DNA of 40,869 bases. Source: JAKSCF01 sp028279945 (GTDB lineage Bacteria > Bacillota > Clostridia > Peptostreptococcales > JAAYPU01). Where the stretch lies: contig JANQMT010000066.1 in assembly GCA_028279945.1 (NCBI GenBank), positions 1 through 40,869 on the forward strand, given 5' to 3'. Positions 15,926-23,736 of the stretch are shown here, piece after piece. Position numbers and translations under genes: made by a program. The notes under the pieces are model-generated. The model searched no databases. It saw only the letters and a program-made list of their open reading frames with translations, and was not told where the DNA came from. The stretch's first letter is position 1, and the number at the start of each line of letters is the position of its first letter.

Positions 15926-16921
15926 ATGCCTGATTTATTAACCCATGCAGCTTTTGGCGAAGATGTGTTACAAAAGATTAAAAGTAATCAACTAAAGGAT
16001 ATCTTAAATCAAAATAAGACTCTTTTTTTAGTAGGGAATCAAGGGCCGGACATATTTTTCTATTATAATTTTTTTAGAAAGAAAAAAACCAGAATAGGTC
16101 ATAAGATGCATCGTATGCACACAGGTGATTTTTTAATACAATCATGTGAAACCATAATGGATATAGAATATGAATTACATTACAATCAATTAATAAGCTA
16201 TATTATGGGATTCATATGCCATTATGTGTTAGATAAGAATGCACACCCTTTTGTGTATAACTATTCAGGATATAGCTTTGAAAAGGGTGAGGAAAAAGGC
16301 ATCTATGATTTTGAACATGCGGTCATAGAGACTTGTATAGACGTATATATGTGGAAAAAAATAAAAAATAGAGATGCATATAAGGAACGGGCCTATCAAC
16401 TTATAGATTTAAAAAAACCTTTACCAAAGAGTGTAACCCAACACCTAAGAACAAGCATATATACTTTATATGACGTTAATTTAGAAGATAAGGATATTAA
16501 CAAAGCATACAGACATTTTGTTTGGGCATGGAAATTACTCTATGACCCTCATGATATAAAGAAGAGGTTAATTAGCCTATTGAGCAGAATAAAAGGGAAA
16601 CCTATAGGATTGCCAAAACCTTTATATTCTAAGGATATAGACATATGCAAACCATTTTTGAATTTAGAAAAAAACACTTGGTCCCATCCCTTTGATGCTA
16701 ATTTTAGATTTAATGATTCCTTTGAAGAAATATATGATTTGGCATTGGATGAATGCTCCGAAATGATCCAAAAGTTATATATCAATATCAAAGAAAGAGA
16801 GAGAATAAATCCTAATATTATTGGAAATAAATCATATCTTAGTAACTTGACGTGGGATTCAGCACAAAATCTTGCAATAATAGAATCTAAAGGATTTACA
16901 AGTAAAGGAGACAAGCAATGA
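15926..16921 (+). CDS. Zinc-dependent phospholipase C family protein
   Basis: The 331-residue product opens with MPDLLTHAAFGEDVL and contains LVGNQGPDIFFYYNFF (about 32), YIMGFICHYVLDKNAHPFVY (about 92) and YDFEHAVIETCIDVYMW (about 129). These His/Asp/Glu residues match the zinc-ligand pattern of the bacterial phospholipase C/S1-P1 nuclease-like family common in clostridia. There is no signal peptide, unlike alpha-toxin, so it is probably an intracellular member of unknown substrate and not a toxin. The ribosome site is GGAGAG. Its TGA overlaps the ATG of the aminotransferase gene (ATGA), so the two are translationally coupled. Confidence 0.82.
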   Translation: MPDLLTHAAFGEDVLQKIKSNQLKDILNQNKTLFLVGNQGPDIFFYYNFFRKKKTRIGHKMHRMHTGDFLIQSCETIMDIEYELHYNQLISYIMGFICHYVLDKNAHPFVYNYSGYSFEKGEEKGIYDFEHAVIETCIDVYMWKKIKNRDAYKERAYQLIDLKKPLPKSVTQHLRTSIYTLYDVNLEDKDINKAYRHFVWAWKLLYDPHDIKKRLISLLSRIKGKPIGLPKPLYSKDIDICKPFLNLEKNTWSHPFDANFRFNDSFEEIYDLALDECSEMIQKLYINIKERERINPNIIGNKSYLSNLTWDSAQNLAIIESKGFTSKGDKQ

Positions 16922-18096
16922 AATTATCCAAAAGAATGGAACAGATGAAAGACAGAGAACTGCTGCGCCTGATGGAGTTAGCAGAGGCACCGGATGTTAT
17001 TTCTTTTGCAGGTGGATTTCCAGCCCCGGAGACTTACCCGCTTAAAGAGATAGAGCAAGCCTTTACGGAGGTGTTAGGGTATCATGGTAAGGAAGCTTTA
17101 AGTTATAGCAGTACCAGTGGATATCTTAATTTAAGACAAAAAATAGTTCAAAGAACAAATGAAAAGCAAGGGACTTCATTAACCGAGGATGAGATCATTA
17201 TTACCAGCGGCTCTCAACAAGCTTTAGATATGAGTGGGATGCTTTTTGTAGACCAAAGTGATATTGTCTTGTGTGAAACACCATCCTATGTTGGAGCAAT
17301 TAATGTTTTTAAAGCATATGGCGCAGAATTTATTGAGGTGCCAACGGATTCAGAAGGTATTATTCCCGAAGCCCTCCATGAAATTATAAAAGAGCATGAA
17401 GATAGAATAAAACTTGCATATGTAATGCCTGATTTTCAAAATCCCACTTGCAGGTGCTGGACAGCAGAAAGAAGAAAAGCATTCATGAATATCATGCAAA
17501 ATTATGAAATTGCTATTTTAGAGGATTCAGCTTATAATGAAATAGCTTATGAGAAACTGGAAAGACCTCAACTTTTATCCTTAGATACAAAAGGACAAGT
17601 CATCAATTGCGGATCATTCTCAAAAACTTTTTGCCCCGGAGTGCGTGTTGCATGGATTTGTTCCAATAAAAAAATAATTGATCAATACATGCTGCTAAAG
17701 ACCAATGCTGATTTAAGTTCATCTGCTATTAATCAGAGGATGGTAGATGTCTATTTAGAAAAATTCAGCTTAGATGATCATATCGATAAAATTACTAAAC
17801 TGTATAGAAGCCGTCGAGACCTGGCAATTCAATCTATGAAGGAATATTTTCCATCAAGTGTATCATTTGATACGCCAAAGGGAGGGCTTTTTGCATGGGT
17901 GAAGCTGCCGGAAGATAAAAATACTCAGGAGCTTCTTAATATTGCTCTTGAAAAGAAAGTTGCTTTTGTTCCAGGCAGTGCATTTTACACAAAAGGACAA
18001 AAGCAAAATGAATTGAGGCTTAATTATTCTAATATGTCTGAAGAAAAAATAGTTAAGGGCATACAAATTTTAGGTGATATTTTGAAAAGATTCTAG
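16918..18096 (+). CDS. PLP-dependent aminotransferase (class I, MocR/LysN-like group)
   Basis: The 392-residue enzyme has the fold-type I landmarks: ISFAGGFPAPETYP (about 24), LSYSSTSGYLNLRQKI (about 61), VMPDFQNPTCRCW (about 171), EDSAYNEIAYE (about 202), the PLP lysine in SFSKTFCPGVRVAWI (about 235), and RLNYSN at the C-terminus. The sequence type matches 2-aminoadipate/aromatic/branched-chain aminotransferases without the GntR head of MocR regulators. The exact amino acid is not predictable. Coupling to the phospholipase-like gene by overlap is unusual and gives no functional clue. Confidence 0.88.
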   Translation: MKLSKRMEQMKDRELLRLMELAEAPDVISFAGGFPAPETYPLKEIEQAFTEVLGYHGKEALSYSSTSGYLNLRQKIVQRTNEKQGTSLTEDEIIITSGSQQALDMSGMLFVDQSDIVLCETPSYVGAINVFKAYGAEFIEVPTDSEGIIPEALHEIIKEHEDRIKLAYVMPDFQNPTCRCWTAERRKAFMNIMQNYEIAILEDSAYNEIAYEKLERPQLLSLDTKGQVINCGSFSKTFCPGVRVAWICSNKKIIDQYMLLKTNADLSSSAINQRMVDVYLEKFSLDDHIDKITKLYRSRRDLAIQSMKEYFPSSVSFDTPKGGLFAWVKLPEDKNTQELLNIALEKKVAFVPGSAFYTKGQKQNELRLNYSNMSEEKIVKGIQILGDILKRF

Positions 18097-18109
18097 TATG
18101 TATGTGGAA

Positions 18110-18130
18110 ACAGCTCCGAAAGGGAGCTGT
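18110..18130. terminator. Weak bidirectional hairpin after the aminotransferase
   Basis: ACAGCTCC (18110-18117) pairs with GGAGCTGT (18123-18130). Neither side has a long T-run, so termination may be incomplete. It also lies just past the stop of the small minus-strand gene. Confidence 0.55.
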
Positions 18131-18134
18131 CTCA

Positions 18135-18248
18135 TTAGAAGCAATAGCAATTACAGAAAATAATAACTAGCAATAGGAAGAAGAATAACAAACTCGTATC
18201 GATTTTACAACGATCATCATATCCTCCACAGCATTGCGTTTCAGCCAT
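18135..18248 (-). CDS. 37-residue Cys-rich, hydrophobic-tail protein (spore-coat-like small protein)
   Basis: A minus-strand gene too short for routine calling: ATG after AGGTGAT (spacing about six) encodes MAETQCCGGYDDRCKIDTS followed by a very hydrophobic stretch of Leu, Phe, Val and Ile and a CNCYCF end. The layout, a short Cys/Gly/Tyr head plus a single hydrophobic tail, resembles the tiny YjcZ-type and related spore-associated proteins of Firmicutes. That similarity is by composition and architecture only. If right, expression would be late in sporulation; I could not identify a sporulation promoter. Confidence 0.6.
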   Translation of the reverse strand: MAETQCCGGYDDRCKIDTSLLFFFLLLVIIFCNCYCF

Positions 18249-18349
18249 TAATATCACCTGCTTTTCAAAAAATTTATAATCTATAAGGAACTACTTATTT
18301 TTCAAATTATTAAGAATTTCCATCTTTATAGATTAAAAATAAACGAATG

Positions 18350-18484
18350 TATAGCCCTTATAGAAGAGGCTTTATAATCTGCCGGGAAAAACGGTGTGGA
18401 CAGTATTACCGTTCCTTTTCAGATTATAAGGAAATCAACCTTTTAAAACCTGTGTTCCTATAATAGGATACCAGCTAGGCTATA
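18350..18484 (+). ncRNA. Structured RNA candidate (riboswitch-like multi-branch element)
   Basis: TATAGCC (18350-18356) pairs with GGCTATA (18478-18484) as a closing helix. Inside it TTATAG (18358-18363) pairs with CTATAA (18458-18463), TTATAATCTG (18372-18381) with CAGATTATAA (18420-18429), and AACGGT (18390-18395) with ACCGTT (18408-18413). The unpaired joiner contains AGGATACCAGCTA, part of the motif repeated at 4317 and 39486. AGGATACC resembles the end of a cobalamin-riboswitch B12 box, and GGGAA-N4-GGTG occurs inside, but the rest does not fit that class. It lies about 250 bases upstream of thrC with another promoter in between. Strand and function are uncertain. Confidence 0.4.
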
Positions 18485-18626
18485 AAGGTAGATTTGTTTT
18501 TATTTCTCATTACAAAATATTCATAACCTGCTTATATTGTGAATATATTTTTAAATTATGCTGTTTTATTAAAACAATAGCTTACTCTTATAACATAGTA
18601 TTCACAGTACAAAATATTCATGACAG

Positions 18627-18660
18627 TTGACAAACCTTAACCTAGATAAAGTTTTATATT
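18627..18660 (+). promoter_or_regulatory. Possible thrC promoter
   Basis: TTGACA at 18627-18632 is consensus, but the best -10 candidates (TTATAT around 18654) lie 21 bases away, so spacing is poor. It remains the best promoter candidate between the RNA element and thrC. Confidence 0.3.
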
Positions 18661-18730
18661 ATATTTGAATCTTTCCATAGGTTTTGATAAGATAAATGCA
18701 AAATGAGTTAATAACAATTGAGGTGAAAAA

Positions 18731-20209
18731 ATGATTCAATATATGAGCACAAGAGGCAGCAAGGAAACTAAAAGTGCTGCACAAGCGATTATACAAGGTA
18801 TAGCGAAAGATAAAGGGCTGTATGTTCCTAATCAATTGCCGGCTTTTAATAAACCTATATCCCAACTGATAGGTAAGAATTATCAATCTATAGCATATGA
18901 AGTTATGTCTCAATATCTAAGTGATTTTACAGAAGACGAATTAAAGGATGCCGTCAATAAGGCTTATGATGAAAAATTTGAAAAAGATGAAATTGTACCT
19001 ATTGTTAATCGAGGCGGCGCACATTTTTTAGAGCTTTACCATGGTAAAACAGCTGCATTTAAAGACATGGCCCTTTCTATATTACCCCACTTACTTACAA
19101 AGTCTTTAAAGAAAGAAAAGGAAGATAAAAAAATTGTGATATTGACAGCTACATCGGGAGATACGGGTAAAGCAGCCTTAGAAGGTTTTGCAGATGTTCC
19201 TAGTACAGAAATTATAGTGTTTTATCCTGTGGACGGAGTAAGTGAAGTACAGAAAAGACAAATGGTAACACAAGAGGGAAATAATACGCATGTTATAGCA
19301 ATAAAAGGTAATTTTGACGATGCACAAAGCGGTGTAAAAAAGATATTTAACGATGGCCAATTTAATGATGCTTTAAACCAAGAAGGCTTTATGTTGTCTT
19401 CTGCAAATTCTATTAATATTGGCCGTTTGATCCCGCAAATTGCGTATTATGTATATGCATATGTAAAACTTATAGAAAACGGAACCATAAAAGAAGGCGA
19501 CAAGATGAATGTTGTTGTACCAACCGGTAACTTTGGAAATATTTTGGCTGCTTACTATGCATCTCAAATGGGTATCCCTGTTAATAAATTCATATGTGCA
19601 TCCAATAAAAATAAAGTCCTTACTGACTTTATCAATACAGGTATTTATGATACCAACAGAGACTTTTATGTCACCAATTCTCCATCTATGGATATCCTAA
19701 TTTCAAGCAATTTAGAAAGATTACTATATCATGTCGGTGGATGCGACCCAGAAATAATAACCAACCTTATGGGACAGTTGGAAAGTGAAAAACGATACGA
19801 GCTGCCCCAATTTATGAAAGAGAAAATGGATAGTTTTATAGGCGGATTTGCTGATGAGACTCAAACTTTGAGTACCATTAAAGCTTTATATGAATCCGAA
19901 AATTATCTTATCGATACCCATACTGCAGTAGCGTACTATGTTTATCTAAAATACAGAGAAAAAACTGGTGACGATACACCAACGGTTATTGCATCTACAG
20001 CAAGCCCTTATAAATTTGCCAATAATGTGATAACAGCCGTATCTCAGGATATTGAAGGTACAGAATTTGAACTGGTGGAAAAACTGAATAATAAAACCAA
20101 TGTCAGCATCCCTCAGGGATTAAAACATTTAGATCAAAAACAGGTTCGTCACAATGCCGTCATTGAAAAAGATCAAATGATGAACGCGATCAAAAACAGC
20201 CTGGTGTAA
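18731..20209 (+). CDS. thrC: Threonine synthase
   Basis: The 492-residue enzyme begins MIQYMSTRGSKETKSAAQAI, has the PLP-lysine segment LYHGKTAAFKDMALSILPHL at about 98-117 and the phosphate-binding VLTATSGDTGKAALEGF at about 137. Further on are NSINIGRLIPQIAYYVYAY and VVPTGNFGNILAAYYASQMG. These fit the long (yeast/E. coli-like) class of threonine synthases, which turn O-phosphohomoserine into threonine. GAGGTG precedes the ATG. No other threonine gene is adjacent. A strong terminator follows. Confidence 0.95.
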   Translation: MIQYMSTRGSKETKSAAQAIIQGIAKDKGLYVPNQLPAFNKPISQLIGKNYQSIAYEVMSQYLSDFTEDELKDAVNKAYDEKFEKDEIVPIVNRGGAHFLELYHGKTAAFKDMALSILPHLLTKSLKKEKEDKKIVILTATSGDTGKAALEGFADVPSTEIIVFYPVDGVSEVQKRQMVTQEGNNTHVIAIKGNFDDAQSGVKKIFNDGQFNDALNQEGFMLSSANSINIGRLIPQIAYYVYAYVKLIENGTIKEGDKMNVVVPTGNFGNILAAYYASQMGIPVNKFICASNKNKVLTDFINTGIYDTNRDFYVTNSPSMDILISSNLERLLYHVGGCDPEIITNLMGQLESEKRYELPQFMKEKMDSFIGGFADETQTLSTIKALYESENYLIDTHTAVAYYVYLKYREKTGDDTPTVIASTASPYKFANNVITAVSQDIEGTEFELVEKLNNKTNVSIPQGLKHLDQKQVRHNAVIEKDQMMNAIKNSLV

Positions 20210-20262
20210 TAAAAGGTATCATGTCATTGCCAGCCGATAAGCACGGCAATTATTTAACCAAT

Positions 20263-20317
20263 AAAAGTTGTAGCGTGGGTTAAACCCATTACTGCAACTT
20301 TTAATTTTACATTTTTT
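20263..20317 (+). terminator. thrC terminator
   Basis: AAAAGTTG (20263-20270) pairs with CAACTTTT (20295-20302), with an inner TGGGTT/AACCCA stem, and T-rich sequence follows. Confidence 0.8.
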
Positions 20318-20372
20318 CAACAATTTTCTAAACATTTCTAATCAATAACCGTGAATTATTTAACAACTTTTA

Positions 20373-20401
20373 TTGACATACATTCAAATGGAAAATAAAA
20401 T
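20373..20401 (+). promoter_or_regulatory. Promoter of the hydrogenase-like sigma-54 activator
   Basis: TTGACA (20373-20378), 17 bases, TAAAAT (20396-20401). This vegetative promoter leaves an untranslated leader of more than 250 bases before the GTG start. No convincing gene or terminator lies in that leader. Confidence 0.6.
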
Positions 20402-20674
20402 AAAACTAAGTAATATGTTAGGAAACACTCTAATTATTCTAGTCTAAACATTATAATCAAATCAAATTATCTTTTAGTTTACACAAAACTTATAATATAT
20501 CCGCACTATAAATCTCAAAAACATATACATCATCATATTTTGCTAAACACATGAGTCGTTTGATGTCTACATCTTATTTAAATAAATTTAGTTTAGATGA
20601 ATATAATGCCTATAGGTGATATGCTGTGTACGACCATCATCTATAAAAGACTAATTACTAAAGGGGATGATAAT

Positions 20675-23272
20675 GTGTTAGAAGGTGTTATTGTAACGGA
20701 TAGTTCTAAATGCAAACAATGTTATTCATGTGTAAGAAATTGCCCTGTAAAAGCAGTAAGAATAAAAGATGGAAAAGCGGAAATTATTCAGTCCAGATGT
20801 ATTCAATGTGGGAATTGTGTAAAACACTGCTCACGTGATGCGAAAATGATCGAAAACAGTGTTCCCACTACTCAAGCCCTTATCCATTCAGATCATAAAA
20901 CCATCGCAATGCTTGCGCCCTCATATATTGTAGGTTTATATCCTCTTTCGCCTGAAGAAATTATTCAAAATCTGGGAATGCTTGGATTCGATGAGGTATG
21001 GGAAGCAGCAATCGGGGCAGAGTACGTAATAGACGATTCTTTTAAATTTATAGAGGAAAATAGTAATAGAATACTATTAAGTTCTCCATGTCCGGCTTTT
21101 GTAAATTTAGTTGAAAAGCATTATCCAAGGCTGATTAAAAATTTAATTCCGGTCTGTTCTCCTATGATAGCAACTCAAAGAATCATTAATGAAAAGCATA
21201 AACATGAAGATGTTTCAATTGTCTTTATAGGACCTTGTATTGCTAAAAAAGATGAAATAAAGCAAGAACAATTTAATGGTTTTATTGATGAAGCCATGAC
21301 TTTTGAAGAATTAAAAGAAATGTTCAATCATATAGATCAACCTCTATCAGAGGAAAATAGGATTCCCTACTATACCGCATCCAAAAAAGGGAGAGGCATA
21401 CCCCTTTCAGGCGGCATGATATCCAACTATAAAAATAAGTATACTGAAAATCAATTATTTGAATGCGATGGTATAGAAAACTGTGTTGAATTGGTGAAAT
21501 ACGTAGAAACGATTGAAAAAGATGAAAAACAGGATTTTAGCGTGTATGATGCATTAAGCTGTAGAGGGTGCATTTATGCAACTTGTATGGATAGTCATCT
21601 ATCCATTTACGAAAGAACAAAGATTATCAAAGAATTTATCAATAAACAGGAAGCCATTTCAAGTGAGATACCCTTCAATGAACATTATAATATTGATACA
21701 GGCAGAACGTATAACGACAAGATGCTGTCTATTGCTCAGCCCGATGAGAAAAATGTCAGAAATATATTAGCCGGTATCGATAAATACAGCATAGATGATG
21801 AATTGAATTGCGGTGCATGTGGCTATGAATCCTGCAGAGAAAAAGCAGTAGCAGTTTATCAAGGCATTGCTGAGGTAGAAATGTGTATTCCCTATTTACT
21901 TGCAAAGAAGAATGAACTTTATCAACAACTATGTGAAAGGTTTGACATCATTAATAGCTTAAATGAAGAGCTCAACGCCATTTTTGAATCATCTTATGAC
22001 GGAATGATTGTATGTGATGCTCAAGGGAAAATTATAAAAGCCAATTCCGCATGGAGAGATATGATAGGCATTGATATCATACCGGAAAACATCATAGAGC
22101 TGGAGGAAAAAAGAATCATTTATCCTTCGGCAACATTGCTTGCCATAAAAGAAAAAAGAAGAGTTACATTTTTACAGGAAAACAGAGATCAAAAGAATTT
22201 AATCGCAACCGGCAATCCCATTTATGATAAAAACGGAGAACTTAGGGGGGTGGTTACTAACATAAGAAATATTGAAGAATTAAGCAGAATCGAGAGCAAT
22301 CTTTTGAAAAAGGATGAAGAGAAAATTCCGGCTTATTCCGGTATCATTGCCAATAGCCAAGAATTTGGCAGAGTGTTGGAGTTAGCAACTACAGCTTCAA
22401 AGTATAAATCAACGGTTCTGCTTCTTGGAGAAACCGGAGTAGGTAAAGATGTTATTGCCAGACTCATTCATTATCTGAGTCCGGTAAAAGAAGGACCGTA
22501 TATTAAAGTAAATTGTGGGGCAATTCCTGAGAATTTATTAGAGTCGGAATTTTTTGGATATGAATCGGGAGCATTTACCGGAGCTAAGAAAGAAGGTAAA
22601 GAAGGATTTTTTGAACTTGCCCATAATGGCACTATATTTTTGGATGAAATCGGTGACTTACCACTATTGCTGCAAGTAAAACTGCTTCAAGTTATACAGG
22701 ATAAAAAGGTTCGAAGAATTGGTTCTACAAAAAGTATCGATATCGATATCAGAATAATAGCTGCCACCAATAATGATCTAAAGAAAATGGTTGATGAAGG
22801 CAGATTTAGAGAAGATTTATACTATAGATTAAATGTCATTCCAATTTCCATTCCACCTCTGCGGGATAGAAAAGATGATATTGGGCCTCTAGCTTATCAT
22901 TTTCTGGATGTTTACAATAAACAGTACGGCTGCAGCAAAGAATTTATGCCCAACATCTTATCGATACTGAACAGCTATTATTGGCCGGGAAACGTTAGGG
23001 AACTACAAAATATTATTGAAAGGATTGTTGTAACATCAAAAGATTCACAAATCTCATACAAAGACATTCCAATGTATATCGTACAACATTCTAAAGTTTC
23101 AGAAGGACAAATAATTATCAATGATATCATTCCACTTAAAGAAGCCATGGTAGAAGTAGAAAAACAGATCATCAATCGTGCCTATAAGGCGTATGGCAAT
23201 ACGTATAAAATGGCAGAAGTGTTGGGTGTCAATCAATCAACCATTGTTAGAAAATTAAAAAAAATGCGGTAA
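20675..23272 (+). CDS. [FeFe]-hydrogenase-like sensor fused to a sigma-54 activator
   Basis: About 865 residues in five modules. Residues 13-57: two 4Fe-4S ferredoxin motifs (CKQCYSCVRNCP and CIQCGNCVKHC). Residues 75-355: an [FeFe]-hydrogenase large-subunit-like domain whose H-cluster motifs are altered: SSPCPAF in place of TSCCPxW, GPCIAKKDE matching MPCxxKxxE, and SCRGCIYATC in place of the third motif, so it is probably not a hydrogenase enzyme. Residues 378-410: a Fe-S domain (LNCGACGYESC). From 429: PAS. From about 555: AAA+ with GETGVGKD (584) and GAFTGA (631). The end is a Fis-type helix-turn-helix. A redox or H2 signal is probably passed to sigma-54 polymerase. GTG at 20675 follows AAGGGG and is preferred to the unsupported upstream ATG at 20597. 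Confidence 0.88.
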   Translation: MLEGVIVTDSSKCKQCYSCVRNCPVKAVRIKDGKAEIIQSRCIQCGNCVKHCSRDAKMIENSVPTTQALIHSDHKTIAMLAPSYIVGLYPLSPEEIIQNLGMLGFDEVWEAAIGAEYVIDDSFKFIEENSNRILLSSPCPAFVNLVEKHYPRLIKNLIPVCSPMIATQRIINEKHKHEDVSIVFIGPCIAKKDEIKQEQFNGFIDEAMTFEELKEMFNHIDQPLSEENRIPYYTASKKGRGIPLSGGMISNYKNKYTENQLFECDGIENCVELVKYVETIEKDEKQDFSVYDALSCRGCIYATCMDSHLSIYERTKIIKEFINKQEAISSEIPFNEHYNIDTGRTYNDKMLSIAQPDEKNVRNILAGIDKYSIDDELNCGACGYESCREKAVAVYQGIAEVEMCIPYLLAKKNELYQQLCERFDIINSLNEELNAIFESSYDGMIVCDAQGKIIKANSAWRDMIGIDIIPENIIELEEKRIIYPSATLLAIKEKRRVTFLQENRDQKNLIATGNPIYDKNGELRGVVTNIRNIEELSRIESNLLKKDEEKIPAYSGIIANSQEFGRVLELATTASKYKSTVLLLGETGVGKDVIARLIHYLSPVKEGPYIKVNCGAIPENLLESEFFGYESGAFTGAKKEGKEGFFELAHNGTIFLDEIGDLPLLLQVKLLQVIQDKKVRRIGSTKSIDIDIRIIAATNNDLKKMVDEGRFREDLYYRLNVIPISIPPLRDRKDDIGPLAYHFLDVYNKQYGCSKEFMPNILSILNSYYWPGNVRELQNIIERIVVTSKDSQISYKDIPMYIVQHSKVSEGQIIINDIIPLKEAMVEVEKQIINRAYKAYGNTYKMAEVLGVNQSTIVRKLKKMR

Positions 23273-23316
23273 TGCCGCTGAATTAAAAAGAATACAGTCG
23301 AATCGTCGAAAAAAGG

Positions 23317-23360
23317 TAATGCAGCAGCACATTATTAATGTGCTGCTGCATTATTTTTTT
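23317..23360 (+). terminator. Strong terminator after the sigma-54 activator
   Basis: TAATGCAGCAGCACAT (23317-23332) and its exact complement (23338-23353) make a 16-bp stem with a five-base loop and a T-run. It insulates the activator from the hydrogenase operon. Confidence 0.92.
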
Positions 23361-23506
23361 TCTGTTATATTTTTAACTAAAAACCCAACAATCATCGGGC
23401 AATAACATCTTGTTGAAGTCTTATCATCTCTGCTTTCTAACGATTTGAATTGTGAATGATTTATCTATCTTTAAAAAACTGCAATTATTTATTTCCATAA
23501 ATTAAC

Positions 23507-23566
23507 AATGCGTTTTTGCATTAATTGATTTTTTATAAATATCAGAATCCCTTAAATAATGGGATT
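23507..23566. promoter_or_regulatory. Possible activator-binding dyads upstream of the -24/-12 promoter
   Basis: Two inverted repeats lie upstream of the sigma-54 promoter: AATGC-N6-GCATT (23507-23522) and AATCCC-N9-GGGATT (23546-23566). Sigma-54 activators usually bind dyads 80-200 bases upstream of the start site, which fits the first better than the second. Which dyad is used, if either, is inference. The remaining bases of 23361-23572 show nothing else. Confidence 0.35.
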
Positions 23567-23572
23567 TAGAAC

Positions 23573-23588
23573 TGGCACATCTCTTGCT
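23573..23588 (+). promoter_or_regulatory. Sigma-54 (-24/-12) promoter of the hydrogenase operon
   Basis: TGGCAC (23573-23578), five bases, TTGCT (23584-23588): the GG and GC doublets have exactly the N10 spacing required by sigma-54 polymerase, and the sequence matches the consensus TGGCAC-N5-TTGCW completely. Transcription should start near 23599. The adjacent upstream gene encodes a sigma-54 activator. Confidence 0.9.
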
Positions 23589-23604
23589 AAAAAAATAACA
23601 AAGT

Positions 23605-23647
23605 ACAGGTGGCAGGCAAGAAAATACAGCCCGCATCATGCCCCTGT
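23605..23647 (+). other. Hairpin at the 5' end of the hydrogenase mRNA
   Basis: ACAGGTGGCA (23605-23614) pairs with TGCCCCTGT (23639-23647) with one bulged T, with a possible GGC/GCC extension inside. It lies just after the expected start site, about 90 bases ahead of the first gene. It could stabilise the mRNA or act as a control element; there is no T-run. Confidence 0.45.
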
Positions 23648-23736
23648 CTTATATGTACAAGATAAATACCACATATACCTAAAAGATTCAATTTATTTAT
23701 GAAAATTATAGTTATGAAAAGGAAGGAGGATATTCC

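Noticed and set aside
15926..16921. Secreted alpha-toxin-like phospholipase C
   Set aside because: There is no signal peptide and no C-terminal membrane-binding C2-like domain; only the zinc phospholipase/nuclease-like core pattern is present.
18350..18484. Cobalamin riboswitch upstream of thrC
   Set aside because: AGGATACC and GGGAA-N4-GGTG recall the class, but the AAxTCC loop, the CCC partner and the usual length are missing. I kept it only as an unclassified RNA candidate.
18361..18730. T-box or threonine leader controlling thrC
   Set aside because: No GGTGG-type T-box sequence and no Thr-rich leader peptide; a separate TTGACA lies nearer to thrC.
20597..20674. N-terminal extension of the hydrogenase-like activator from ATG 20597
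   Set aside because: No ribosome site precedes that ATG, whereas GTG 20675 follows AAGGGG and gives the usual start of the ferredoxin domain.
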